Counted from the stretch's first letter, positions 46,621 through 57,125 are shown. The stretch is DNA of 64,000 bases from Verticillium longisporum (GCA_019188255.1 JAETXT010000016.1:186001-250000), one strand, 5' to 3'. The notes: generated by a model not told the origin, from the letters alone. Translations and numbers: made by a program.

Positions 46621-47234
46621 ATTGCTGGGAGTAGAGAACGTAGCTCGCGTGACCAACCACTCTCATCCCACGGCAGAGAACGCTTAATCGTCTTTATACC
46701 GTCCCGCTATCTTGGAAAAAAAAAACTTCGTTATAACGGCACCGAGAAAGTAAACAAAATTTCCCCGGCCGGTTCTCTCGCGATTCGGGGGTGAAGGGGC
46801 CGACAGTGAGGGGTGCATGGTCGATCTTCCGCGCGACATCACGGTTCCTGTTAGCCGCGTCAATGAAAATCAGGCCCGTCGGCCGTTGGGGACGGAAGCT
46901 CCGCGTCAGGGGGCAAGAAGCGTCGGCTCGACCCACAAGATTGATCTCGGGCCGCATCGGCCAAGTCTAGCGACAGCGGAGAAAGCAGTATTCAGCCGGG
47001 CTCGCCTGGGGTCGCCAACGGAGTTTCTGCTCAAGTCGGTCAATCGGCCGCGACGGTAGATCAAAGTGCCGAGGTAGCGCCAGTCTAGAGAGGTCAATCG
47101 ACGCTTGTTTGACTGAGAGGTTGGCGATCCGAAGCTCCGCTGCTCCGCTGGGGTGACGGCCAGTGCCGGTGGTCAGTGGATAGCTGGGCAGACAGATGAC
47201 CACTCGGCAATCGAGCCGAATGAGAGTCGCGGCG
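46621..47234. promoter_or_regulatory. GH35 promoter region with TATA box
   Basis: 614 bp between the GH35 start and the inserted pogo element. On the minus strand GGTATAAAG (46692-46700) is a good TATA box about 75 bp before the ATG. The rest shows no clear motif. Confidence 0.6.
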
Positions 47235-47236
47235 TA

Positions 47237-47285
47237 ACGTAATCCACAAGCGAGTGGTTCACCCATGCGAGTGGTTCACTTCACC
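47237..47285 (+). repeat. Left terminal inverted repeat of the pogo element
   Basis: 49 bp, 47 of 49 positions matching the inverted right end. It contains an internal tandem copy of GCGAGTGGTTCAC. Confidence 0.92.
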
Positions 47286-47343
47286 CCGACCCGACAAACA
47301 TTCCGAGGAAAACCTCAACCCAAACGCCGTAAATCAATTAAAA

Positions 47344-48997
47344 TCACTCCTCCTCGTCTTTTGCAGACGATGAGATAGCTACCTGACAAGTTCTCGCGTT
47401 GTGGCCGGTCTTCCCGCATACGCTACAGCATCGTTTCTTCGGCTGGGACCACGACGCGGGACCCGGGTTCTGCAGCGTTTCCTCTTTTATCTGGATATCT
47501 ACTTCCTTCTGAGCAATCTTGTCCTGTCCCTCGCCTACAGCCATGCTTCCTCCTTCCCGGAGACGTAGCTTTTGGCCCTCCGGCGTCGGCTTAGTGTAGC
47601 ATTTTCCTCTCGAAGGATCATAACCTCTGACTTCAAAAGAGCGATCTGGTGCATAACACCCCGCGTCCCCTTCGCAAGATAGTCAACAGCATCTAAAATT
47701 GACGTTGGGGAGCTTCCCTGGTGGCGTGAGATTCGCCCTTTGATGAAGTCAGTCTGGGAACCTGCCTCGAGCAGGTTAGTGGGCGTCTTAGAGACCCAAG
47801 AATCACGCTCCCCGTGGGACGTCCCCGGAGGCGTCGTCGTCCTCAACCTCACATCCAGCTTTGACAGGACTGTTTCCGGGTTATGGGGGACAAGCCCCGC
47901 TCCTCGAAAGCCTCCCTGGATGTTTTTTCTGTCATTGCTTGCTGAAATGCAGCCGAAAACGCCGGGAAGAAGTCCTCTTTGCTGATGTGCGTTGTACCCG
48001 CCCTCATCCTATCCTCGATTTGCCGACCGTATGCTTTCTTTAGTGGGCCAAAACACCCAACATCGAGAGGCTGGAGTAGATGTGACGAATGAGGAGGCAT
48101 ACAGAGTGTGATGATGTTGTTCTCCTTGCAGTAGAGTTCGAAGTCGACCGAGTGGTGACTTTCGTGGCCATCCAGGATCAGTAGGCGATAACCGCCCGAA
48201 GTACGGGACTTTGTATGCCTGTCAAAATGCCGAATCCATTCCAGACCAATATCATTCGTCGTCCAGCCGTTTGGAGATGTTGCGATTCTCCAGTCGCGAG
48301 AAATCGCGTCGTCCTGGTACCAGCTCGAGAGGTGGTACTTGCCCGAAACCACGATGAACGGCGGGACGGAGAAACCCAACGCGCCAACGCCCTGGATCAC
48401 CGTAACCCATTCCCGGTTGCCTGGCTGCCTCATCTTCACATTGGACCGTCTTTCCGAACTGGTCACGACCATTCCGTTGGCGATAACGCCCATCTGGAAG
48501 CCGGTCTCGTCAAAGTTGTACATGTCAGCCTCTTGGATGCCGTACTTGGCGATCATGTTATGCACGAGGCGGAACCACGCGTTTATCGCGTCCGGATCTT
48601 CGCATTGGGCCCTCTTGTAGTCGTACTTGCGAAAGAAACGCGTCCGGAGCTCTGGTTGCCGTTTGACGAAGTTTGCGGCCCAGTTCTTCCCGACGCGTGG
48701 CGCGTCACGGTCGGCAAGCAGGCGATTCGCCATATCTCCGACCTCACCCAACCGGGGAGGGTAAGATCGCGCATCTAGGTCAAGGATATATTCGACAATA
48801 GTTTTCTCTTGTAGTACTGTTAATTTGGCAGAATTGGGCGGGCTTTCGCGTCGGGAGGGTTTGCCCTTCTGGCGTCGGAGGAGCGTCGTTAAGGGGACGG
48901 TGTAGATCCTCGCAGCACTCCGGGCGCTTAGGTTCGGGTCATTGTCCATAGCTTGGATAGCAAGGAATAATTGACCTTCTTTTGAAAGAGTCTCCAT
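47344..48997 (-). pseudogene. Pogo/Fot transposase (CENP-B HTH, DDE_1), two frame breaks
   Basis: Begins at the ATG at 48997. The N-terminal helix-turn-helix reads LFLAIQAMDNDPNLSARSAA, followed by the CENP-B-type second HTH with NWAANFVKRQPELR. The catalytic acids are in YNFDETGFQMG, LLILDGHESHHS and LLQPLDVGCFGPLK (D, D, D). After FEERGL the frame slips by -1 near 47890, continuing as NPETVLSKLDVRLRT and a leucine-zipper-like helix (IALLKSEVMILREENATL). A second -1 slip near 47541 leads to a C-terminal zinc knuckle CSVCGKTGHNARTC, usual for fungal pogo transposases. All domains are present, so the two slips could be recent mutations or sequencing errors. Confidence 0.85.
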
Positions 48998-49046
48998 CGC
49001 GGGCGGAGGTGGAATCTGTAGAATTCAGGTGTAGGTCGTGGGCCCG

Positions 49047-49095
49047 GGCGAAGTGAACCACTCGCTTGGGTGAACCACTCGCTTGTGGATTACGT
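49047..49095 (-). repeat. Right terminal inverted repeat of the pogo element
   Basis: Inverted partner of 47237-47285, followed directly by the TA target duplication at 49096-49097. Confidence 0.92.
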
Positions 49096-49097
49096 TA

Positions 49098-50874
49098 TTC
49101 GGCTTGCGACTGATGTCATTTGCGGGGGAACTGTTGTTTGACCATGAAATCTTTGTTTTTCGTTTGCACGATGTGACCGTGTTTATCTGGATTGTGTGAT
49201 GTTGGATGGAACAGATGTACGGTCTGAGATCTACCCCATGACATCGCACGTGTCAATTGTGTCCAGCGTATTTTTGTGCAGTAATACTCGCTACCTCACC
49301 ACGTGGTGTACCACTGTCGACGCTCCATTTGGTAGAGATCTCCAAGATGATCGATTACCTTGACCTGGGAGGCTGTGCCGTAGTGTTAAGTCGTGGAAGC
49401 TCTACATGGAGCTCTTTGGTACCTGACTGTGCGAATGAGAAGTCGAGAAAGGCCAGGTCTCGGCAACACACCAGAGTAACCAACAAAAGCAATCTTGCAG
49501 CGGCTCAGAGAGGCTTCACCAAGATGCTGGAAAATCCGGCTTCGACTCTCTGTCCGTCTTCGTGGGCGAGTAACCTCAGGCATTCCAGTCTAGCGACACC
49601 TCGATCTGTACACTGAGGTATTGAGTCGTAATCTGCTTCATCTGACACCTGCTTCAAGTCTGCTGTAGATGTTGAAGTTGGTAGTTCCTTCAGCAACAGG
49701 TACAGACGTGTGTAGACACCTCATCAGCCACGATTTCAAGGTCCTCGCTTCTCGTGGTTCACCTCGATCCGGGTTTTTGTGACTCTAACGTTGGACTGCT
49801 CAAAATGCAGTCCCTCACCATGTCTCGTCAAAGCGCTCTCGATCGCAGATGTCTTCTGAGTTGGGCTGGCTGCTCCCGTAATGGCAAGGCGTTGAGAGTA
49901 GGAGACCAGATTCGAGGCCAAACCCGAGAACTGGGCGCAATAATCAACGGGCCAACCAAACAACTTCTTGCAACCGAAGGGCAGGGAACCTCATCCTAGA
50001 TGAAATAAATTGCGAGTGATGGGGACGAGGCCAAGGAGGCCAATGTCTGGTCCATGGATACCTGAGGTCTGAGTCAGCCGGCGTTGTACATGTAGCAGCC
50101 CCAGGAAGGTGTCACCAGCGAGGCGCGTCTGCCTAGACCAGGACTTCCGTGCACCTCGGATCTTCTCCATCCATCCTTTCTGCATCCTCATCATCCTCTG
50201 TCCCACAGGAACAACTTTGTCGATCAATCAAATGACCACCCCCACGTTTGCGAGCCAGCCGCACACATGCACCCAGACATCCCCAGATTAGCACCCTCTG
50301 GCAACGCAGGTGCAAATGTGCCAAGGAAGCGAAAGAGGCCTCATCAGTCCCCCAAGCCCGATCCCCACTCCACCTACGACGCCCTCCCGTCGCCTGGGGC
50401 CACCCTTAGTTGGCGCCTTGAGGCGTCGTCTTGGGGGCGGGATCGCCACATCGCACCGCTGCCTGCACAACGGCCCAACCAGGGTCAGCACTACCGACGG
50501 GCCAGCCCATCAGCGTGCGCTTCACACCTCTACGCGCTTGGCGGCTCCCTCCTAACCTGCGTGATTCCGGACAGGGGATATCGTGAATGGGCATTGTTGC
50601 CTTGTCGAGCCGTCAAGAACGTCGTCGCATTGGCCTCAGCTCTCCAGGCAGCCTAGGAGGATTGCTTCCTCGCCAAGGCATCCAGCACGAGGATGGCCTT
50701 CCCGATGACTCAGTCCACTGTTGTGGCTGCATACTGATCATGTCCAGCTTCAATCCGTGAAGCAGATGGATCCGCCAGAGTGTGTATAAGAGAGGCGTGG
50801 AGCCGTCGCTCGATATGCCAATGTCGTTGAGGGAACATCTCAAACTTCTTTCATCTTGTACATCCACTTTCAAC
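49098..50874. other. Intergenic region (1.8 kb), no gene supported
   Basis: Upstream region of the AAA ATPase. Frames around 50.2-50.65 kb are Pro/Arg/Ser-rich noise. No RNA or repeat seen. Confidence 0.5.
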
Positions 50875-52989
50875 ATGGCTGTCACCAAGCGACTGGCTTC
50901 CGAAATGGCAAAGTCCATCTCCGACGCCTCTTCCTCTACCAATGCCGCTGTCACCGACAATTCCGATGCCACGCCTGTAAACGGCGATGCCGCTGCCAAA
51001 AACACGTGCTGCTGTGGCAAGAAGACGAAGAAGGCCGCGAAGAAAATTGTCGAAGAAGATGAGAAAGAGGAGGAGAGCGACGAGGACGAGGACGAGGACG
51101 GGGACAACTCTGACACTGAATCCGTCGACTCCAACCCAGATGCCGAGATCGGTTCCATCAGCACGGTGAAGAATATTTACCGCTCCAAGAAGGACGACGA
51201 CGGCAACTGGACCTGGCAGAGCGCGTACCCTGACGACGTCATCAGCCCGGCGGAGAATAAGTCCACGGCCAAGTACGCCGTGCTCGTGCGAAACATCAAG
51301 AGCACCGCCGCCCACAAGAAGCTCGAGGCCCACTCGATCGCCATCCAGAGCCCCTGGCTGAAGAAGGCGCTCGGTCATATCCTGGAGGACTACCCTGGTG
51401 TCGCCTGTGAGCTCGCAAAACTCGAGTTCGAGGCACCCTTCCAGCCCTTTGTGCACCGATGGACCGAATTCGTTGAGTACAGAAAGAGGGAGGACCTCGA
51501 TGACCTGACCAAGGAGCACCTCACTGTTCTCCACGACATTCTTGTCTACGAGATTGGGCAAGATATTGCTGCTTTCGAGGACTACATGAAGACCAAGGTC
51601 ATCACGTTTGAACATCTCTGGATGATCTTTGCTCCCTCAGACATCATCGTGGCCGCTCACCAGGGACCGCTGTCGGCGTTTGAGATGTACGAGACCGAGT
51701 ACAAGGAGACGCGATGCGGCAATGTTCTCGCCATTACTGCCGAGTGTGTCGACTACGATGGCAAGACCTTTGGCCGCCACAAGGAACGCATGTCGATTCC
51801 TGAGTTCCTCGGAGCTAAGCCCATCACTGGCCTGAATGCGTACCCTCTGAAGTTCCACGAGCAGAAAGAGGCGCTTGTGACCAGCCTCACCCACCGTGGC
51901 CTGATCTTCGAGCAGCTTGCCGGCCACCACTACAAGCAGTACGAAGGCGATGCCATCACCTGGGACCGTGAAGGCAACGAGGTCCCCGTCGATGTTTCTG
52001 GTCGCATTGTCGTCGACATAAAGAGCTTCAACAGCTACAGCCCTTACCCGTCCCGCTACCTGCGTGACTGGCGGGCCAAGGATATCGAGGCCCTCCAGGC
52101 CTACAAGCGCGAGCACGGTCTTGCTGAGAACGGCAATCTCAGGCTCACGCCTTATCTCTTGCTGATCGCCCGCTCAAGGACCAGGGGTTATTCTCTCAAG
52201 AGAAAGAAGTGGCTCGACTTCTTCGTTTCGCAGGTTCGCGAAGTTGTCTGGAACACGGACGCCTTTGACAAGCTCGTCCTCGACGAGGACCAGAAGGAAC
52301 TCATCCTCGCCTTCTCCGAGGCGCAGCTCTCGGGCTCCTCCTTTGACGATGTCATCTCGGGCAAGGGCAAGGGCATCATCTGCCTGCTCTCGGGCCCGCC
52401 CGGCGTAGGTAAGACGCTCACGGCTGAGGCTGTCGCCGAGAACCTGCGTGTGCCCCTGCACACCCTCAGCTCGGGCGACCTGGGCTCGCAGCCATGGGAG
52501 GTGGAGAATGGCCTGTCGCAGATCCTCGAGCTTGTGGCCCGCTGGGACGCCATTCTTCTGCTCGATGAGTGTGACGTCTTTCTCGAGGCCCGCAGCACAC
52601 ACGATCTCGAGCGGAACAAGGTCGTCTCCATCTTCTTGCGCACCCTCGAGTACTACGAGGGCATTCTCTTCATGACGACCAACCGCGTCGATAACATTGA
52701 CGCTGCCTTCCAGTCGCGCATTCACGTCTCGCTCGAGTACCCTGACCTCACGACCGAGTCGCGTCGCGTCATCTGGAGGAACTTCCTCAACGGCTCCAAG
52801 ATTGATGTGGAAGTCTCGGACGCCGAGTTGGACGAGCTCGCCGAGCTGCCGCTCAACGGACGGCAGATTAAGAACATTCTCAAGACGGCGCAGCTGCTGG
52901 CCGTACGGAAGAAGTCGGCGCTGCAGAAGGGCTTCATCGACACGGTTCTGTCGATTGAGAAGCAGCGTCCCGGCGTCAAGACGGAGTGA
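50875..52989 (+). CDS. AAA+ ATPase with long fungal N-terminal domain
   Basis: Intronless, 704 aa from the ATG in CAACATGGCT; in-frame ATGs at 50815 and 50821 could add up to 20 residues. It begins with a Lys-rich and then Asp/Glu-rich low-complexity stretch (EEDEKEEESDEDEDEDGD). A globular N-terminal domain follows, containing SPWLKKALGHILEDYPG and HLWMIFAPSDIIV, common in fungal AAA proteins (DUF7025 type). The single C-terminal AAA module has Walker A GPPGVGKT (about residue 506), Walker B ILLLDECDVF (about 561-570), sensor 1 FMTTNRVDNID and the arginine-finger region AAFQSRIHVSLEYP. Such proteins are thought to remodel or degrade cytosolic targets; no partner is known. Confidence 0.92.
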   Translation: MAVTKRLASEMAKSISDASSSTNAAVTDNSDATPVNGDAAAKNTCCCGKKTKKAAKKIVEEDEKEEESDEDEDEDGDNSDTESVDSNPDAEIGSISTVKNIYRSKKDDDGNWTWQSAYPDDVISPAENKSTAKYAVLVRNIKSTAAHKKLEAHSIAIQSPWLKKALGHILEDYPGVACELAKLEFEAPFQPFVHRWTEFVEYRKREDLDDLTKEHLTVLHDILVYEIGQDIAAFEDYMKTKVITFEHLWMIFAPSDIIVAAHQGPLSAFEMYETEYKETRCGNVLAITAECVDYDGKTFGRHKERMSIPEFLGAKPITGLNAYPLKFHEQKEALVTSLTHRGLIFEQLAGHHYKQYEGDAITWDREGNEVPVDVSGRIVVDIKSFNSYSPYPSRYLRDWRAKDIEALQAYKREHGLAENGNLRLTPYLLLIARSRTRGYSLKRKKWLDFFVSQVREVVWNTDAFDKLVLDEDQKELILAFSEAQLSGSSFDDVISGKGKGIICLLSGPPGVGKTLTAEAVAENLRVPLHTLSSGDLGSQPWEVENGLSQILELVARWDAILLLDECDVFLEARSTHDLERNKVVSIFLRTLEYYEGILFMTTNRVDNIDAAFQSRIHVSLEYPDLTTESRRVIWRNFLNGSKIDVEVSDAELDELAELPLNGRQIKNILKTAQLLAVRKKSALQKGFIDTVLSIEKQRPGVKTE

Positions 52990-53209
52990 CGTGTTTCTGG
53001 GTTTCTCTACCTAGCATTATGATGTGATTTCAGAGCGAGCTTGAATACGATGAATACCAATTACAATACCGTGAACCATGTCAATCATGCTGCCATCTCT
53101 CAAGACCATTTGCTACTTGCAGTCGTTTGATGGATAACACGCCCTTGGTGTAGTCTAACCTGGTCGCCGCATCTATGTACGTACATACCTCGCCTCCCGA
53201 GCACAAGCT

Positions 53210-54187
53210 CTACAGCTTCTCCGTCCTCTTCTTCATATTCCTCGCCATGGAGAGGATCATGTTGACGTGACTCGCCAACGCCACCAAGTTCCCCTGCTCA
53301 TCCAGAATCGTCACCTCGAGGTCAAACCGCCCGTTGCGGATCTCGCGCGCCATGGTCCTCATGAACAGCCACTCGACGCCCTCGGCAGGCAGCCCCCGCT
53401 TGATGTCGAGGTTCAAGACGAGCGTGGGATACCACCAGACGTCATCGGTGCGATACGGCGTCTGCGGCTCGTCGGCCGCGGGGCGCCACCCCTCGACGAG
53501 GTACGGCATGGAGTCGACGATGTAGGCGAGCACGGCATTGGTCAGGCGCTCGCCGGACGCGAGACGCAGCCAGACGTCCTCCTGGCCGCGGCGCGGGGCC
53601 GTCGTCGGGAAGAAGCACTGCAGGTTGTCGTTGGAGCGCACGAGGGGGCTGCGGCTGCGGAAGCGCGGCGAGCGCGCCGTCCAGCCCGGGGCCGCGTCCG
53701 TCGCGAGCAGGGCGAGGCGCGCGGGCGGCGGCGGCGGCGGCGGCGTGAGGGTCCACTGCGTGTCGAGGGTGAGGCCCTGCTCGCGGGCGAGGCTGGCGTT
53801 GGTGAGGTACGAGAGGAGGAGCTTGCGGGTGCGCGGCGTGATGAAGGGGGCGGTCGGCTGCAGGTCGTTTTGGTACAGCGTGGCGTGCAGCGTCGAGACG
53901 GAGCGCCCGAGCTTGACGTCTTCGAGGATGATGAGGGCCGGGCCGGGCTCCGTGCGGTCGATGAACTCAAAGTGGCTCGTGATCGAGTCGGTCTGGCCGC
54001 GCGACGCGAGGTGCTCGGCGGCGGCGCGGATGATGGTCGAGGCGACGTAGCCGCCGTTTGGGACGGAGCCGATGCAAAAGTTGGCCGAAAGATTGGCGAG
54101 GAAGACGCCGGGCGCCAGCTGTGTGACCTTGCTGGCCTCGGCGTAGGGGATAATCTCCTTCGACATGGTGTGCAACGTGGGCCGCAT
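53210..54187 (-). CDS. TesB-like acyl-CoA thioesterase (double hotdog)
   Basis: Intronless, 325 aa. The N-terminal hotdog shows IGSVPNGGYVASTIIRAAAEHL, the first-domain helix after the NGG turn, followed by HFEFIDRTEPGPALIILEDVKLGRSVSTLHATLYQ. The second hotdog ends in WYPTLVLNLDIKRGLPAEGVEWLFMRT and DLEVTILDEQGNLVALASHVNMIL, where the Asp-Gln-Gly pattern is typical of acyl-CoA thioesterase II and related 4HBT_3 proteins. A Pro-run (about eight Pro) links the two halves. It should hydrolyse acyl-CoA. The start could also be the Met at codon 8 (54166). No peroxisomal SKL ending (it ends TEKL). Confidence 0.88.
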   Translation of the reverse strand: MRPTLHTMSKEIIPYAEASKVTQLAPGVFLANLSANFCIGSVPNGGYVASTIIRAAAEHLASRGQTDSITSHFEFIDRTEPGPALIILEDVKLGRSVSTLHATLYQNDLQPTAPFITPRTRKLLLSYLTNASLAREQGLTLDTQWTLTPPPPPPPARLALLATDAAPGWTARSPRFRSRSPLVRSNDNLQCFFPTTAPRRGQEDVWLRLASGERLTNAVLAYIVDSMPYLVEGWRPAADEPQTPYRTDDVWWYPTLVLNLDIKRGLPAEGVEWLFMRTMAREIRNGRFDLEVTILDEQGNLVALASHVNMILSMARNMKKRTEKL

Positions 54188-54762
54188 GCAGATGCACCAG
54201 TCGATATATTGTCAAAGTAGTTATCTTATGTGATTCAGATGAAGAGTTGTGACGAGACTCCAGTTGTGGTGCTGCTGGAGGTGAACGAATTGATCAACAT
54301 TGCTACTGGCACCAGGCCGAGGCAACCATGATCTCTCACCAGAATACCCCAGGCTTGTCGATGAACTAGGCGTAACGCGAAACGGACCTCGGCACCGGTT
54401 TGGGTGCTACGGCCTGATGCGGTCTTGGCATCCATGTGGCGCTGGTCCAACGCACAGGACCCCCGCAGACACACTGCCGGAGCTTCAAGATGCCATTCTA
54501 CAGTTCCCATGACTCTGGGTCGCCAATATTCGCGGAGGCCGTCTGCCATATTCCATTCGGAGGACGAGCCGGGGACACCGTCTTCGGCTCCGGTCCGTCG
54601 TGTCCGGGTCTGAAAAGCCCGAGGTCGGCATGACGTCACTGCTCTCTCACCACACAAGCAGCTTCACATCGGCACCTCAAAAACGACTTGTGACGGACAC
54701 GAGGATCGTAGCCTCGTCTCACTTCGAAAGCTGTACAGTTTGGCCTCGGACTCGAGCCGACA
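54188..54762. promoter_or_regulatory. Divergent promoter region between thioesterase and cupin genes
   Basis: 575 bp with both flanking genes reading outward. No clear core element. Confidence 0.45.
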
Positions 54763-55304
54763 ATGCCGTCACACCAGCTCACCGCCCTGTCCTCCCTCCG
54801 CGTCTCCAAGCACCTCATCCCAGCCCACAACCTGATCCCGAACACCTCCCTCCAGCAAAAGCCCCTCCTCCTCTACCACGCCGCCTTTCCCAGCTCCATA
54901 ACCCCCGCCGAGATCGAGTCCCACCTCGCGTCAGTCGCTGTCGTCGAGCCCCAGTGGCGCTACACCATGTACACGCGCACCCACTTTCACTCGACGACGC
55001 ACGAGGTCCTCTGCGTCAGCCGCGGGCGCGCGCGCCTTTGCTTTGGCGGCGAGGCCAACGAGGGCCGATACGAGCCTGTTGTCGAGACGGGCGGTGTCAT
55101 TGTCGTTCCCGCGGGGTCGGACATCGGCTGCTTGAGGATCTGGAGGGGGGCTTTGAGATGGTCGGTTCGTATCCCAAGGGGCGCCAGTGGGACATGTGCT
55201 ATGGCGAGGAGGGCGAGGAGAAGCAGGTCGCGGCCATCAAGAGCGTGCCATGGTTTGTGAAAGATCCGGTATATGGAGACCAAGGCCCGGCTCTGGATGT
55301 GTAA
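54763..55304 (+). CDS. Cupin-fold protein, with one-base frameshift as sequenced
   Basis: The frame starts at 54763 and shows the first cupin motif as TRTHFHSTTHEVLCVSRGRA, with His-x-His and Glu-type metal ligands. Then come GRYEPVVETGGVIVVPAG and, one frame over, VGHRLLEDLEGGFEMVGSYP, the second cupin motif with its His. It ends SVPWFVKDPVYGDQGPALDV. The break is at the G-run 55113-55116, one G short; correcting it gives 180 aa, the normal size for this family of small fungal and bacterial cupins. The domain probably binds a metal and acts as an isomerase or oxygenase; substrate unknown. Confidence 0.88.
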
Positions 55305-55539
55305 CTGTGACGGCGATGACGAGGTGCGTTGATTGAAGCGGTGTCGTGGTTTGCGCCAGACAAGATTCATTCGCATTTCCTAACTATCCTGCATATTGAC
55401 CCATGCACCGTGGCAAAAGCATCACGCCTACAACGTGTTCTAGTATGCCAAGGCTCATAACTACAATGGTCCATGAGGGCGTCGTCTGCGTACTTATTGC
55501 CGTCCCGGATCGGTCCACCCATATATCTTGGTGCACGAT

Positions 55540-56190
55540 TAGCTGGGTAGAACTTACATGTTTTCTTGTGCGCGCTGTCGTCCCTCGATATGATGACTTT
55601 GTGGTCGGCAAGACACTCCCAGCAAAGTTCTGCCTCGCACAAGGCATTGGTGCCTGCAACCCGTCAGTCTCACAAGTTCTTTCATTGATTGCTGGTGAAT
55701 CATGACGCTGTTGGTCCCATGCACCCGATGTTGCGACAGGCGCCTCATATGCGGTAGCAACCCCAGCAAAACTCGAAACGACATTGGAAGCCTGCAAACT
55801 GTGAGTCGAGCCTGAGGTAGGCACCACACCGCAGCCGCATGGCACAAAGCCCACGGGTTGAGACGATGGGGTCGCCGGGAGAGGGTTATGCTTACAACTC
55901 ATGTGCGAGCTAGAAGGACCAGGCTGTCAGTAAACGTCTGCTCGATATCGAAGCGAAGTACTGGCCATCCGCTATTCTTCTCAATAGCCCAACTACATCC
56001 AGGGCACTTCTTCGTCGTCCTGTCTATCGTGGCCATGCTTTGCTCATCCTCCCTCTTGCGCCGAGCAGCCGTCTTCCTTGCTTTTTCCACTGCCTCGACA
56101 GCTCTCCTTGGGGCTTCTTTTTCGCGCTCCATTCGAGCCCGCTCTTCTGCCTCTTGGTCAGCAGCAAGACGCCCAGCCAGAGCAGTTAAG
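55540..56190 (-). pseudogene. Relic of an RBR-type ubiquitin ligase
   Basis: On the minus strand a charged helix (RMEREKEAPRRAVEAVEKARK) leads into KKCPGCSWAIEKNSG, the first half of an RBR zinc-binding module. Two possible second halves follow out of frame: FQCRFEFCWGCYR (near 55750) and ALCEAELCWECLADHKVI with SAHKKTCKFYP (near 55560-55640). No GT/AG intron joins them into one intact frame, and no RING1 is visible upstream. I interpret it as a decayed gene; a poorly resolved gene with non-canonical introns is possible. Confidence 0.5.
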
Positions 56191-56199
56191 ACTGGTGTT

Positions 56200-56785
56200 T
56201 GGTGTGAGGAGGACTTTTGTCTTCTAGAGAATCTAGAGAAGGTTCTGAATTGCTTGTGTCGCTATTATTGGCACTGATGAAGGCGTCTCGGTTGGCAACT
56301 CTGGGAGGCGTGATGGCTCTTAGAGGATGTGAGCCGCGGTCATTGCTCGAAGGGTAACCAAGCATGGTCCCGAAAGAGCGAAACATAAGAAACGATCCGG
56401 CTGCACGGAAGTAAAAAGCAAGAAAAGGTCGAGACGAGAAGAAAGCGGTGCTGATTGCACCGCAAGACAAGGTCGCATCTTGGCTTGGACGATGAAGCAG
56501 CCAATCTAACTTGGTCCATGACTGAGGCGGATACCAGTGGTCAAAGAAGCTCTCAAAGAGAAGATGCGGACCACACAGCTACTGGGGTTTAGGTATGTGT
56601 ACGGCCGAAGTCAGTCCTGTGGTCTGCCCTGGAGCTTCGCAAGCGTCTGAGACTTTTTGCGTTGCGTGCATGGGAGGAGAATCCGAGAAACCCCCACCTC
56701 TCGGGCTGCGGCGCAACTAGAGAGTCTTATCAAACTGCACTAAAACGCGACGGAGCATGCAGGAGCCAAGATCGTGCATTCCGGG
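56200..56785. other. Intergenic region (about 590 bp)
   Basis: Between the RBR relic and the MITE-like repeat. Nothing supported. Confidence 0.45.
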
Positions 56786-57125
56786 TAAGGTACCTAGGTA
56801 TCTAAGGTATCTAGGCAAGCTGTTGACAGAAAATCTGGCACTCTTAAAATCACTCTTATCTACCAACTAGTCATTGTACCCTCCATAGCTATCATATCCC
56901 TCATCCGTTACGGCATTGAATCAATCCAGTGATTAACACGTTCAGAATTTTATCCATAAAGGTATAGCCCCTAGGACCCTAGATTTTGCAGGTGTATTAT
57001 GATGTGGAAAATCGGTCATTTTGGTGGTTGTAGTGGTGTTGTTAGGTGGAGGATTTTAAGAGTGCCAGATTTTCTGTCGACAGCTTGCTAGGTACCTTAC
57101 CTACCTTAGGTAGGTACCTCCCGGA
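56786..57125. mobile_element. MITE-like palindromic element
   Basis: A 36-bp core at 56816-56851 (CAAGCTGTTGACAGAAAATC, then TGGCACTCTTAAAATC) recurs inverted at 57052-57087 with one mismatch. The inverted similarity extends outward through GGTACCTA/AAGGTA-type repeats on both sides. About 200 bp lies between the arms, with no coding capacity. Total about 340 bp. Size and structure fit a miniature inverted-repeat element; the exact ends and target duplication are unclear because the flanks are low-complexity. Confidence 0.7.

Larger units (their letters stand above)
47237..49095. mobile_element. Complete pogo/Fot-type DNA transposon (1859 bp)
   Basis: The ends are inverted repeats of 49 bp (47237-47285 and 49047-49095), starting ACGTAATCCACAAGCG and differing at two positions. 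They are flanked by the TA target duplication (47235-47236 and 49096-49097). Inside each end the block GCGAGTGGTTCAC occurs twice, possibly as transposase binding sites. The transposase is on the minus strand (47344-48997). Size, TA duplication, CENP-B-like helix-turn-helix and DDD catalytic residues place it in the Tc1/mariner superfamily, pogo branch, as in fungal Fot1-like elements. Confidence 0.93.

Noticed and set aside
47237..49095. RIP-type decay of the transposon
   Set aside because: The transposase has no run of C-to-T stops; its only defects are two single-base slips.
50267..50656. 129-codon plus-strand frame
   Set aside because: Pro/Arg/Ser-rich with a mirror frame on the other strand; typical of GC-rich noise.
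53267..54220. Long plus-strand frame antisense to the thioesterase
   Set aside because: Arg/Gly/Glu-rich shadow of a strongly GC3-biased gene; the minus-strand protein has clear hotdog motifs.
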